DNA of 64,000 nt from Pseudomonas yamanorum (GTDB taxonomy: Bacteria > Pseudomonadota > Gammaproteobacteria > Pseudomonadales > Pseudomonadaceae). The stretch is taken from positions 461,525 to 525,524 of the forward strand of contig NZ_JACARE010000018.1 in the NCBI RefSeq assembly GCF_013386765.1, given 5' to 3'. Below the pieces are notes generated by a model. That model was not told the origin of the DNA. It did no database searches and was given only the letters and a program-made list of their open reading frames with translations. Made by a program: the position numbers and the translations under genes. Of the stretch, positions 9,208 to 17,492 are shown one piece after another (position 1 is the stretch's first letter; every line of letters starts with the position of its first letter).

Positions 9208-9846
9208 ATGAGCCTCAGACTGGGCGACATCGCCCCCGACTTTGAACAGGATTCCAGCGCCGGCAAGATTCGCTTCCACGAGTGGCTGGGCGATAGCTGG
9301 GGCGTGCTGTTTTCCCACCCGGCAGACTTCACCCCGGTGTGCACCACCGAACTGGGCTTCACCGCCAAGCTCAAGGATGAATTCGCCAAGCGCGGCGTCA
9401 AGGCCATTGCCCTGTCGGTGGACCCGGTGGACTCCCACCACAAGTGGATCGAAGACATCAACGAAACCCAGAACACCATCGTCAACTTCCCGATCCTGGC
9501 CGACGCAGACCGCAAGGTCTCCGACCTGTATGACCTGATCCACCCGAATGCCAGTGACACCCTCACCGTGCGTTCGCTGTTCGTGATTGATCCGAACAAA
9601 AAGATTCGCCTGACCATTACCTATCCGGCCAGCACCGGTCGCAACTTCCACGAAATCCTGCGGGTGATCGACTCGCTGCAGCTGACCGACAACTACAAAG
9701 TCGCCACCCCAGCCAACTGGCAGGACGGTGATGAGGTGGTGATCGTGCCGTCGCTCAAGGACGAAGAAGAGATCAAGAAACGCTTTCCGAAAGGCTACCG
9801 GGCAGTGAAGCCGTACCTGCGGCTCACGCCTCAACCGAATCGTTAA
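9208..9846 (+). CDS. lsfA: 1-Cys peroxiredoxin LsfA
   Basis: Protein of 212 aa of the 1-Cys Prx (Prx6) type. The peroxidatic Cys45 lies in HPADFTPVCTTELG, and the long C-terminal domain of Prx6 enzymes is present (FPILADADRKVSDLYDLIHP, SLFVIDPNKKIRL). It reduces peroxides in the cytoplasm with one catalytic cysteine. LsfA was first described in P. putida as a protein made under sulfate limitation and encoded beside the ssu operon, as here. It has a GGAG ribosome site before 9208. A terminator at 9983-10007 separates it from ssuE, so it is probably its own unit. An A+T-rich tract (about 9103-9166) precedes it. Confidence 0.94.
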   Translation: MSLRLGDIAPDFEQDSSAGKIRFHEWLGDSWGVLFSHPADFTPVCTTELGFTAKLKDEFAKRGVKAIALSVDPVDSHHKWIEDINETQNTIVNFPILADADRKVSDLYDLIHPNASDTLTVRSLFVIDPNKKIRLTITYPASTGRNFHEILRVIDSLQLTDNYKVATPANWQDGDEVVIVPSLKDEEEIKKRFPKGYRAVKPYLRLTPQPNR

Positions 9847-9856
9847 GGCTGATATC

Positions 9857-9926
9857 GCCATCGCGGGCAAGCCCGCTCCCACAGGGGAATGCGGTTCAAC
9901 TGTGGGAGCGGGCTTGCCCGCGATGG
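9857..9926. repeat. REP/REPIN palindrome
   Basis: Inverted pair CGCGGGCAAGCCCGCTCCCACA / TGTGGGAGCGGGCTTGCCCGCG, directly after lsfA. Unit of the GCGGGCAAGCCCGCTCCC variety. Confidence 0.9.
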
Positions 9927-9982
9927 GGGCCTGCCAGCAACAGAGAGTTCAAGTTGTAAACCGTTTCACATGCAGGGGTTTT

Positions 9983-10007
9983 AAGGCCGTTTCGACGGCC
10001 TTTTTTT
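9983..10007 (+). terminator. Rho-independent terminator with UUCG loop
   Basis: Stem AAGGCCGT / ACGGCCTT closed by a TTCG tetraloop, followed by a T tract. It lies after lsfA and the REPIN and before ssuE. Confidence 0.9.
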
Positions 10008-10161
10008 ATGCCTGGAGTTTGATGAACGGCATATGCATTTAGGGAATAAACAAATGAAAAAATAAGATTTATAGATATATAAATTGGCTGATATGGTCTG
10101 TCCCATCTTGGCGCCATCGCCACATAGCGAACCGCCGACACTTTCCAAAGGAATTTCCTAA

Positions 10162-10755
10162 ATGCTGGTCGTAACACTTGGTGGTAGCCCCAGCCAACGT
10201 TCCCGGTCCGGGGTGTTGCTGGATCACACCCGCAACTGGTTGCAGCAACAAGGCGTGGAAGTGGTGAGTTATCAGATACGGGACTTCCCGGCCGAAGACT
10301 TGCTGCACGCGCGGTTCGACAGCCCCAAGATCATCGACCTGCTGCAGCAAGTGGCGAATGCCGATGGCCTGGTGATTGCCACGCCCGTGTACAAGGCCTC
10401 GTTTTCCGGCGCCCTGAAAACCATCCTCGACCTGCTGCCCGAGCGCGCCCTGGCCCACAAAATCGTGTTGCCGATGGCCACCGGCGGCAGCATCGCCCAC
10501 ATGCTGGCGGTGGACTACGCACTGAAGCCGGTGCTGTCGGCCCTGAAAGCCCAGGAATTGCTCCACGGGATTTTTGCCGAAGACAGCCAGATCGCCTACG
10601 GCGAAGGCAGTGCCCAGGCGCAGTTGGTGCCGGTGTTGGAACAACGCCTGAGCGAGGCCCTGGAGACGTTCTACGCCGCCATGGCCCGCCGCCCGAAACC
10701 CCTTGATCCCCATGTGTTGAATGAACGTTTGTTGAGTGCTCGCTGGAGCATTTAA
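10162..10755 (+). CDS. ssuE: NADPH-dependent FMN reductase of sulfonate use
   Basis: Flavodoxin-like FMN reductase of 197 aa. The N terminus MLVVTLGGSPSQRSRSG is the phosphate-binding loop of SsuE, followed by the DGLVIATPVYKASFSGALKTILDLLP segment that contacts the flavin. It supplies reduced FMN to the SsuD monooxygenase. It opens the ssuEADCBF unit, and AAAGGAA precedes the ATG. The SsuE family typically has a pi-helix with Tyr at the YKASFSG position, seen here. Confidence 0.95.
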   Translation: MLVVTLGGSPSQRSRSGVLLDHTRNWLQQQGVEVVSYQIRDFPAEDLLHARFDSPKIIDLLQQVANADGLVIATPVYKASFSGALKTILDLLPERALAHKIVLPMATGGSIAHMLAVDYALKPVLSALKAQELLHGIFAEDSQIAYGEGSAQAQLVPVLEQRLSEALETFYAAMARRPKPLDPHVLNERLLSARWSI

Positions 10756-10862
10756 GCCTTACCCAGCTTTACCTGGATTCAACAAGTACTACTCACCTTA
10801 CTCAGCCGCCAACGGCCAAGCAGGTGCAGCCAACCCCCTAATCGTATTGTGGAGAGAGCGCC

Positions 10863-11831
10863 ATGCGCACTGTCATCTTGCGTCGTGGTCTGGTCGCACT
10901 GTTTGCTGCGGCTGTGTCCTTCGGCGCCATTGTTCAAGCTCAAGCGGCCGAGACCCTGCGGATCGGCTATCAGAAATACGGCACCCTGGTGCTGCTCAAG
11001 GCCAAGGGCTCGCTGGAGAAGCGGCTGGCCGAGCAGGGCGTGCAGGTGCAGTGGACCGAGTTCCCCGGTGGCCCGCAGCTGCTGGAAGGGTTGAACGTCG
11101 GCTCCATCGACTTCGGCGTGACGGGCGAAACCCCGCCAGTGTTCGCCCAGGCCGCCGGCGCCGATCTGCTCTACGTCGCCTACGAACCACCAGCGCCCAC
11201 CAGTGAAGCGATCCTGGTACCGAAAGACTCGCCGATCAAATCGGTGCAAGACCTCAAGGGCAAGAAAGTCGTCCTCAACAAAGGCTCCAACGTGCACTAC
11301 CTGCTGGTACGCGCCCTGGAAGATGCCGGCCTGAAATACACCGACGTGCAGACCGTGTTCCTGCCGCCCGCCGATGCCCGCGCTGCGTTCGAGCGTGGCA
11401 GCGTCGATGCCTGGGTGATCTGGGACCCGTACCAGGCGGCCGCCGAGAAACAACTGCAAGCCCGCACCCTGCGTGACGGCACCGGCATTGCCGACAACCA
11501 TCAGTTCTACCTGGCCACCAAGCCTTACGCCGAAAAACACCCTGAGGTGATCAAGGCGCTGGTGGAAGAAGTGCGCGCCGTGGGCGAATGGTCCAAGGCC
11601 AACCCGGAACAAGTCACCGAACAAGTTGCACCGCTGCTGGGCCTGCCCGCCGACATCACCCTGACCTCGGTGAAACGCCAGGGCTACGGCGCGCTCTTCC
11701 TGACCCCGGAAGTGGTCGCCGCGCAGCAGAAAATCGCCGACAGCTTCTACCAACTCAAATTGATCCCCAAGCCCTTGAGCGTCAAGGACGTGATCTGGAC
11801 ACCACCCGCCGCCGTTGCCAAAGCGCCGTAA
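10863..11831 (+). CDS. ssuA: Alkanesulfonate ABC transporter, periplasmic binding protein
   Basis: Protein of 322 aa with a signal peptide (MRTVILRRGLVALFAAAVSF ... cut after AQAAA-type site near residue 29) and the SsuA/NrtA/TauA fold: ETLRIGYQKYGTLVLLKAKG, TEFPGGPQLLEGLNVGSIDFG, then the hinge and AWVIWDPYQAAAE. It captures aliphatic sulfonates for SsuBC. It lies 107 bp after ssuE with its own GAGAG ribosome site and precedes ssuD in the usual Pseudomonas order. Confidence 0.95.
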   Translation: MRTVILRRGLVALFAAAVSFGAIVQAQAAETLRIGYQKYGTLVLLKAKGSLEKRLAEQGVQVQWTEFPGGPQLLEGLNVGSIDFGVTGETPPVFAQAAGADLLYVAYEPPAPTSEAILVPKDSPIKSVQDLKGKKVVLNKGSNVHYLLVRALEDAGLKYTDVQTVFLPPADARAAFERGSVDAWVIWDPYQAAAEKQLQARTLRDGTGIADNHQFYLATKPYAEKHPEVIKALVEEVRAVGEWSKANPEQVTEQVAPLLGLPADITLTSVKRQGYGALFLTPEVVAAQQKIADSFYQLKLIPKPLSVKDVIWTPPAAVAKAP

Positions 11832-11856
11832 TCCGACTTCTTCAGGAGACAACTCC

Positions 11857-13005
11857 ATGAGCCTCAATATTTTCTGGTTTCTGCCTACCCACGGCGACGG
11901 CCATTACCTTGGCACCGCCGAAGGCGCTCGCGCCGTTGATCACGGTTACCTGCAGCAAGTGGCCCAGGCGGCCGACCGCCTTGGCTTCGGCGGGGTACTG
12001 ATTCCCACCGGCCGCTCCTGCGAGGACTCGTGGCTGGTGGCGGCGTCGCTGATCCCGGTGACCCAACGCTTGAAATTCCTTGTCGCGCTACGCCCCGGGA
12101 TCATTTCCCCGACGGTGGCTGCGCGCCAGGCCGCGACCCTGGATCGGTTGTCCGGTGGCCGGGCGTTGTTCAACCTGGTGACCGGTGGAGACCCGGATGA
12201 ATTGGCCGGCGACGGTTTGTTCCTGAGCCATGAAGAGCGTTACCAGGCGTCGGTGGAGTTCACCCGCATCTGGCGCCGCGTGCTGGAAGGCGAAACCGTG
12301 GATTACGACGGCCAGCACATCAGCGTCAAAGGCGCCAAGTTGCTCTACCCGCCGATCCAGCAACCGCGTCCGCCGCTGTATTTCGGCGGCTCCTCGGAAG
12401 CGGCCCAGGACCTGGCAGCCGAACAAGTGGAAATGGTGTTGACCTGGGGCGAGCCACCGGCTGCGGTAGCGGAAAAGATTGCACAGGTTCGCGCCAAGGC
12501 CGCCAAGCTCGGGCGTACCCTGCGCTTCGGCATTCGCCTGCATGTGATCGTGCGTGAAACCAACGCCGAAGCCTGGCAGGCCGCCGACAAGCTGATCTCC
12601 CACGTTGACGATGAAACCATCGCCCGCGCCCAGGCCTCGCTGTCGCGCTTTGACTCCGTTGGCCAGCAACGCATGGCCGCCTTGCACGGTGGCAGCCGCG
12701 ACAACCTCGAGGTCAGCCCCAACCTGTGGGCTGGCGTCGGCCTGGTGCGCGGCGGTGCGGGCACCGCCCTGGTAGGCGACGGCCCGACCGTGGCGGCACG
12801 GGTGAAGGAATACGCTGACCTGGGCATCGACACCTTTATCTTCTCCGGTTATCCACACCTGGAAGAGTCGTATCGCGTGGCCGAGTTGCTGTTCCCGCAC
12901 CTGGACATCGAACGTCCCGAGCTGCCCAAGGGCGCCGGCTACGTCAGCCCGTTCGGCGAAATGGTCGCCAACGACATCCTTCCCAAAGCTGCGTCCCAGA
13001 GCTGA
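11857..13005 (+). CDS. ssuD: FMNH2-dependent alkanesulfonate monooxygenase
   Basis: Bacterial-luciferase-family enzyme of 382 aa, starting MSLNIFWFLPTHGDGHYLG as in SsuD. It contains GFGGVLIPTGRSCEDSW (active-site Cys conserved in SsuD), FLVALRPGIISPTVAARQ and SGGRALFNLVTGGDPDEL. It uses FMNH2 from SsuE and O2 to cleave alkanesulfonates to aldehyde and sulfite. AGGAG lies just ahead of 11857; a longer frame to 11815 overlaps ssuA and was not used. The gap to ssuC is only nine bases. Confidence 0.96.
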   Translation: MSLNIFWFLPTHGDGHYLGTAEGARAVDHGYLQQVAQAADRLGFGGVLIPTGRSCEDSWLVAASLIPVTQRLKFLVALRPGIISPTVAARQAATLDRLSGGRALFNLVTGGDPDELAGDGLFLSHEERYQASVEFTRIWRRVLEGETVDYDGQHISVKGAKLLYPPIQQPRPPLYFGGSSEAAQDLAAEQVEMVLTWGEPPAAVAEKIAQVRAKAAKLGRTLRFGIRLHVIVRETNAEAWQAADKLISHVDDETIARAQASLSRFDSVGQQRMAALHGGSRDNLEVSPNLWAGVGLVRGGAGTALVGDGPTVAARVKEYADLGIDTFIFSGYPHLEESYRVAELLFPHLDIERPELPKGAGYVSPFGEMVANDILPKAASQS

Positions 13006-13014
13006 GGCGCCGCC

Positions 13015-13803
13015 ATGAACCTCGAAAAGTTAAGTCATCGATTGGCGCCCTGGGCGCTGCCGATTCTGTTGCTGGCGGTATGGCAGTTGTCCGTCTCGGC
13101 CGGTTGGCTGTCGACGCGCATTCTGCCGGCACCCAGCGCCGTGATCGAAGCGGGCATCAGCCTGGTGCGCAGTGGCGAAATCTGGACGCACCTGGCTATC
13201 AGTGGCTGGCGTGCGGGCCTGGGTTTTGTGATCGGCGGCAGCATCGGCCTGGCCCTGGGCTTTATTACCGGTCTGTCGACCTGGGGTGAACGCCTGCTGG
13301 ACAGCTCGGTGCAGATGATCCGCAACGTGCCGCACCTGGCGCTGATCCCGCTGGTGATCCTGTGGTTCGGCATCGACGAGACCGCGAAGATATTCCTGGT
13401 GGCCCTCGGCACGCTGTTCCCGATCTACCTCAATACCTACCACGGCATCCGCAACGTCGACCCGGCGTTGGTGGAAATGGCCCGCAGTTATGGCCTGTCC
13501 GGTTTCAGCCTGTTTCGCCAGGTGATCTTGCCGGGTGCCTTGCCTTCGATTCTGGTGGGCGTGCGCTTTGCGTTGGGCTTCATGTGGCTGACGTTGATCG
13601 TCGCCGAAACCATCTCCGCCAGTTCCGGCATCGGCTACCTGGCAATGAACGCCCGGGAGTTCCTGCAAACCGACGTGGTGGTACTGGCCATCGTGCTGTA
13701 CGCGGTGCTCGGCAAGCTGGCAGACCTGGCGGCTCGCGGCCTGGAACGTGTCTGGCTGCGCTGGCACCCAGCCTATCAAGTGAATAAAGGAGGTGCGGCA
13801 TGA
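13015..13803 (+). CDS. ssuC: Alkanesulfonate ABC transporter permease
   Basis: Protein of 262 aa with about six membrane helices and the BPD_transp_1 coupling region (EMARSYGLSGFSLFRQVILPGALPSILVGVRFALG). It begins with a short cytoplasmic tail and first helix WALPILLLAVWQLSVSAGWL, as in SsuC/TauC. It forms the inner-membrane channel for sulfonates with SsuB. Its stop overlaps the ssuB start by four bases (ATGA), so they are translationally coupled. Confidence 0.95.
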   Translation: MNLEKLSHRLAPWALPILLLAVWQLSVSAGWLSTRILPAPSAVIEAGISLVRSGEIWTHLAISGWRAGLGFVIGGSIGLALGFITGLSTWGERLLDSSVQMIRNVPHLALIPLVILWFGIDETAKIFLVALGTLFPIYLNTYHGIRNVDPALVEMARSYGLSGFSLFRQVILPGALPSILVGVRFALGFMWLTLIVAETISASSGIGYLAMNAREFLQTDVVVLAIVLYAVLGKLADLAARGLERVWLRWHPAYQVNKGGAA

Positions 13804-14603
13804 CCGCTCAACCTCCACGCCTGCTGCGGGGCATTCCCCTGGCAGTGCGCAAGTTGCGCAAGGCTTTCGGCACGCGGGAAGTGCTGAAGGACATCGACCT
13901 GCATATTCCGGCCGGTCAATTCGTGGCCGTGGTAGGCCGCAGCGGCTGCGGCAAAAGTACCTTGCTGCGCCTGCTGGCGGGCCTGGATAAGGCCAGCGGT
14001 GGTGAACTGCTCGCCGGCTCCGCACCGCTGAGCGATGCGATTGAAGACACGCGGTTGATGTTCCAGGAAGCACGCCTGCTGCCGTGGAAAAAGATCATCG
14101 ACAACGTGGGCCTGGGGCTCAAGGGCAACTGGCGCCCACAGGCGTTGGAAGCGCTGGAAGCGGTCGGCCTGGCCGAGCGCGCCAACGAGTGGCCGGCGGC
14201 GTTGTCCGGTGGCCAGAAGCAACGCGTGGCCCTGGCCCGCGCCCTGATTCACCAACCGCGCCTGTTGCTGCTGGACGAGCCGCTGGGGGCCCTGGATGCC
14301 CTGACCCGGATCGAGATGCAACAACTGATCGAGAACCTCTGGCGCAAGCACGGTTTCACCGTGTTGCTGGTGACCCACGACGTCAGCGAAGCCGTGGCCA
14401 TTGCCGACCGGGTGATCCTGATCGAAGACGGCGAAATCGGCCTCGACCTGTACGTGGAACTCCCACGTCCGCGGGTGCGTGGCTCCCACCGCCTGGCGGC
14501 GCTGGAAACCGAAGTGCTTAACCGTGTGTTGTCGCTGCCCGGCACTCCGCCGGAACCCGAACCTGTTTCACCGCTGCCTACGCAATTGCGTTGGGCTCAA
14601 TAA
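13800..14603 (+). CDS. ssuB: Alkanesulfonate ABC transporter ATPase
   Basis: ABC ATPase of 267 aa. Walker A is GRSGCGKSTLLRLLAG, the Q-loop region FQEARLLPWKKIIDNV is characteristic of SsuB/TauB (LLPW), the signature is LSGGQKQRVALARAL and Walker B LLLLDEPLGALDALTR. It drives sulfonate import with SsuC. The start overlaps the end of ssuC. Confidence 0.96.
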   Translation: MTAQPPRLLRGIPLAVRKLRKAFGTREVLKDIDLHIPAGQFVAVVGRSGCGKSTLLRLLAGLDKASGGELLAGSAPLSDAIEDTRLMFQEARLLPWKKIIDNVGLGLKGNWRPQALEALEAVGLAERANEWPAALSGGQKQRVALARALIHQPRLLLLDEPLGALDALTRIEMQQLIENLWRKHGFTVLLVTHDVSEAVAIADRVILIEDGEIGLDLYVELPRPRVRGSHRLAALETEVLNRVLSLPGTPPEPEPVSPLPTQLRWAQ

Positions 14604-14632
14604 CTCACTTGTCTTACACAGGAAGAACGACC

Positions 14633-14848
14633 ATGACTATTAAAGCCATCAACGTACGTAACCAGTTCAAAGGCACCATCAAGGAAATCGTCGAAGGTGA
14701 CGTGCTGTCGGAAATCGACGTGCAGACCGCGTCCGGCATCGTGACTTCGGTGATCACCACTCGCTCGGTGAAAGAGCTGGAGCTGGTGATTGGCAGCGAA
14801 GTGATTGCCTTCGTCAAATCCACCGAGGTGTCGATCGCCAAGTTGTGA
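14633..14848 (+). CDS. ssuF: Mop/TOBE-domain protein SsuF
   Basis: Single Mop-type domain of 71 aa (NQFKGTIKEIVEGDVLSEID ... ITTRSVKELELVIGSEVIAF ... STEVSIAKL), the molybdate/oligo-binding fold of molbindins. In P. putida ssuF is the last gene of ssuEADCBF and is needed for growth on some sulfonates, but its biochemical role is unresolved. The start at 14633 follows AGGAAG; an in-frame upstream ATG at 14591 would overlap ssuB. Why a molybdenum-binding fold sits in a flavin-dependent pathway is unexplained. Confidence 0.93.
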   Translation: MTIKAINVRNQFKGTIKEIVEGDVLSEIDVQTASGIVTSVITTRSVKELELVIGSEVIAFVKSTEVSIAKL

Positions 14849-14865
14849 TTGGCGTTCTTGAAACC

Positions 14866-14930
14866 GCCATCGCAGGCAGGCCAGCTCCCACATTTTGATC
14901 TGTGTGGGAGCTGGCTTGCCTGCGATAAGG
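14866..14930. repeat. REP/REPIN palindrome
   Basis: Inverted pair CATCGCAGGCAGGCCAGCTCCCACA / TGTGGGAGCTGGCTTGCCTGCGAT between the convergent ends of ssuF and the TetR gene. Unit of the GCAGGCAAGCCAGCTCCC variety with one arm variant (CAGGCAGGCC). Confidence 0.88.
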
Positions 14931-14951
14931 CCTTTGTGGGCAACACATCAA

Positions 14952-15587
14952 TCAGGCAGTGACCACCCGCTTGGGTAAAAACGCCGGCAGGTAAAGCCCC
15001 ACATACGCATCAAACACCCGCATGCCTTCCTCGGCCATGCGCGGGGTGATCTGCCCGTGCTGATGCACCGAGCGCGCGTAGACGCGGTCGCTCAGTTCCA
15101 GGGCCAGCGCAAACACGTCGACATCGGCGGGCAGGCTCGGCAGCTCGAAGTGCCGGTTGAACACTTCATGCATCAGGTTTCCCAGCTCCAGATCGTGCTG
15201 GCGGTCAGCCTGTGTCACTTCGGTCAACCCATGCTGGGCGAGGATCAATTGCCGGGCGGCGGCGTCGTTGCTGTAGATGGTGAGCATGCGCTGTTCCACC
15301 ACGCCGGACAGGTCGCGCCAGTGTTTGAGTGAATCATGATCGATGGTCGCTTGGATGGCTGCGCGGAAGGCGGCGTGCACATCGGCGGTCAACGCTTCGA
15401 GCAAGGCCGGCACACTGGCAAAGAAGTGGTACACCGACGAAGGCGGAATCTGCGCCCGTTCGGCCACGCTGTAGATCGACAGGCTCGCCACGCCTTCGGC
15501 GGCCAGCAAGGTGCGGGCGGCGTCGAGTATCGCGTCGATCCGGGCCTGGCTGCGGGCGCGGGGTTTGCGAGGGGCGGGGCGATTCAT
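14952..15587 (-). CDS. TetR/AcrR-family transcriptional regulator
   Basis: Protein of 211 aa. The N-terminal TetR helix-turn-helix is clear: RIDAILDAARTLLAAEGVASLS, then VAERAQIPPSSVYHFF, the YxFF recognition-helix end. The remaining helices form a ligand-binding domain with no recognisable ligand. It sits convergent to ssuF and co-directional upstream of nothing obvious: 250 bp with a hairpin repeat and a terminator separate it from spuI. Target genes unknown. Confidence 0.9.
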   Translation of the reverse strand: MNRPAPRKPRARSQARIDAILDAARTLLAAEGVASLSIYSVAERAQIPPSSVYHFFASVPALLEALTADVHAAFRAAIQATIDHDSLKHWRDLSGVVEQRMLTIYSNDAAARQLILAQHGLTEVTQADRQHDLELGNLMHEVFNRHFELPSLPADVDVFALALELSDRVYARSVHQHGQITPRMAEEGMRVFDAYVGLYLPAFLPKRVVTA

Positions 15588-15644
15588 TGAAGTCTCCTAC
15601 AGGGCAGCGGGCATTGTACGCAGAGCCACTGGATGATCCATACC

Positions 15645-15777
15645 TTGTGGCGAGGGAGCTTGCTCCCGCTGGGCTGCGCAGCAGACCCAAACCGGCACCC
15701 CGGTCCTGCCTGAAAGAGCGCGGTGTTCTGATGGGGGCCGCTTCGCAGCCCGGCGGGAGCAAGCTCCCTCGCCACAA
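15645..15777. repeat. Inverted repeat of a second REP family (GGCGAGGGAGCTTGCTCCC)
   Basis: TTGTGGCGAGGGAGCTTGCTCCC near one end and GGGAGCAAGCTCCCTCGCCACAA at the other enclose about 85 bp with a second imperfect inverted pair (GGGCTGCGCAGCAGACCC / GGGGGCCGCTTCGCAGCCC). This sequence family differs from the other REP elements in the window. Confidence 0.85.
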
Positions 15778-15784
15778 CCGGCAT

Positions 15785-15822
15785 AAAAAAACGCCGCAGG
15801 CCAAAAGCCTGCGGCGTTCCTT
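15785..15822 (-). terminator. Rho-independent terminator of spuI
   Basis: Read on the minus strand: stem ACGCCGCAGGC-TTTT-GCCTGCGGCGT followed by a run of seven T. It begins just after the spuI stop. Confidence 0.92.
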
Positions 15823-15837
15823 TAATCAAGCAACCGC

Positions 15838-17214
15838 TTACACGGTATGCAGGTACCAGTTGTACTCAAGGTCGGAGATGGAGTGTTCGAACTCTTCCAG
15901 CTCACTTTCCTTACAGGCGACGAAGATATCGATGTATTTAGGATCGATGTACTTGGCCATCACCTCGCTGTCGTCCAACTCGCGCAGGGCATCACGCAGG
16001 TTGTTCGGCAGGCTCTGTTCGTTCTGCTCGTAGCTGTTGCCTTCCACCGGTGCGCCAGGCTCGATCTTGTTGGTCAGGCCGTGATGCACGCCCGCCAGTA
16101 CCGAAGCCATCAGCAGGTAAGGGTTGGCGTCGGCGCCGGCCACACGGTGTTCAATACGTACGGCGTCGGACGAGCCGGTCGGTACGCGAATCGCTACGGT
16201 GCGGTTATCCAGGCCCCAGCACGGCGAGTTCGGCACGTAGAACTGTGCGCCGAAACGACGGTAGGAGTTGACGTTAGGGCACAGGAACGCCATTTGGGCG
16301 GGTAGGGTCTCCAGCACACCGCCGATCGCGTGACGCAATGCGGCGTTCTGCTCGGGATCCTCGCTGGCAAAGATGTTCTTGCCTTCCTTGTCCAGGATCG
16401 AAATGTGTACGTGTAGGCCGTTGCCTGCCTGGCCCGGGTAGGGCTTGGCCATGAAGGTGGTGTCCATCTCATGGTCGTAGGCGATGTTCTTGATCAAGCG
16501 CTTGAGCAGTACCGCGTAGTCGCAGGCCTTTATAGGGTCGGCAACGTGGTGCAGGTTCACTTCGAACTGCGCCGGGGCACTTTCCTTGACGATGGCGTCG
16601 GCAGGGATGCCTTGCTCTTTTGCACCTTCCAGAATGTCCTGGAGGCAGTCGACGTATTCGTCGAGGTCGTCGATCAGGTAGACCTGTGTCGAGTGCGGGC
16701 GTTTGCCGGAGATCGGCGAGCGGGGCGGTTGTGGCCGGCCATTCACGTTCTCCTGGTCAATCAGGTAGAACTCCAGCTCGAATGCGGCGCAGATGGTCAG
16801 ACCGAGGTCGTCAAACTTGCTTACAACTTGGCGGAGAACTTCGCGAGGATCGGCGAAGAAAGGTTCACCTTCGAGTTCGTGCATGGTCATCAGCAGCTGC
16901 GCGGTTGGGCGCTTTTGCCAGGGTTCATTGCACAGGGTGTCGGGGATTGGATAACAGATTCGGTCAGCATCACCGATGTCCAGGCCCAGGCCGGTGCTTT
17001 CCACCGTTGAGCCGTTGATATCCAGGGCAAATAGAGAGGCAGGCAGGTTAATGCCCTTCTCGTAAACCTTGTGGAGGCTGGTGCGTTCGATGCGCTTGCC
17101 GCGCACCACACCATTCATATCCGCAATTAGAAGGTCTACGTACAGAACCTCAGGATGATCCTTAAGGAACGCGTTCGCTTCGTTAAGCTGAACGGCACGC
17201 GGGGGTACCGACAT
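15838..17214 (-). CDS. spuI: Gamma-glutamylpolyamine synthetase (glutamine synthetase family)
   Basis: GS-fold enzyme of 458 aa. The N-terminal Gln-synt_N part has LIADMNGVVRGKRI. The catalytic part has EFYLIDQENVNG, FEVNLHH (metal Glu), NGLHVHISILDKEG and NRTVAIRVPTGSSDAVRIEHR. The family couples glutamate to a polyamine amino group using ATP, the first step of putrescine breakdown. The R...IEHRVAGADANPY end is conserved with PuuA/SpuI rather than GlnA, and the adenylylation loop of GlnA is missing. It is divergent from spuA with a 278-bp shared regulatory region. Confidence 0.93.
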   Translation of the reverse strand: MSVPPRAVQLNEANAFLKDHPEVLYVDLLIADMNGVVRGKRIERTSLHKVYEKGINLPASLFALDINGSTVESTGLGLDIGDADRICYPIPDTLCNEPWQKRPTAQLLMTMHELEGEPFFADPREVLRQVVSKFDDLGLTICAAFELEFYLIDQENVNGRPQPPRSPISGKRPHSTQVYLIDDLDEYVDCLQDILEGAKEQGIPADAIVKESAPAQFEVNLHHVADPIKACDYAVLLKRLIKNIAYDHEMDTTFMAKPYPGQAGNGLHVHISILDKEGKNIFASEDPEQNAALRHAIGGVLETLPAQMAFLCPNVNSYRRFGAQFYVPNSPCWGLDNRTVAIRVPTGSSDAVRIEHRVAGADANPYLLMASVLAGVHHGLTNKIEPGAPVEGNSYEQNEQSLPNNLRDALRELDDSEVMAKYIDPKYIDIFVACKESELEEFEHSISDLEYNWYLHTV

Positions 17215-17492
17215 GATGCAACACCTTTGTTGTTAAAAATATCAATCATTGATCTCTTCGGGTTTCAGTCAACCCGAACGGCATGCCGAAGTCAAGCGAG
17301 GCCTTTTTTGCCCTAAAAAAGCGCCATGAGGGCTTTTTTGGGGCTTTTTGGGGCAGTTTTTTGGGATTGGGGCTCTTGGAACCAGCACGTTTGAGCGGGC
17401 CGTGTTGTATTTTTTACGGGGGTGTTGTGTAAAAAAATGAACAAGGCTAAGCTCGATTCAAACCCATAACAGCAATAATACCGGGGTGCTTC
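17215..17492. promoter_or_regulatory. spuI-spuA divergent control region
   Basis: 278 bp that must hold both promoters. Visible elements are a perfect ATCAA-TCA-TTGAT palindrome (17241-17253), a hairpin TCGGGTT-TCAGTC-AACCCGA (17258-17277) and AAAAAAGC/GCTTTTTT inverted tracts around 17314-17345. An A-tract-rich segment lies near 17430. The palindrome close to spuI is the best operator candidate. No regulator gene for polyamines is adjacent. Confidence 0.5.

Larger units (their letters stand above)
9847..10161. other. lsfA-ssuE intergenic region
   Basis: 315 bp with, in order, a REPIN, a UUCG-loop terminator and an A+T-rich tract (about 10028-10090, GAATAAACAAATGAAAAAAT... then ATATATAAATTGG). 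A similar A+T-rich tract precedes lsfA. These are plausible promoter regions for CysB-type control of sulfate-starvation genes, but no specific operator is claimed. Confidence 0.5.

Noticed and set aside
17370..17395. Sigma-54 promoter before spuA
   Set aside because: TGGAAC...TTTGA does not have the GG-N10-GC spacing.
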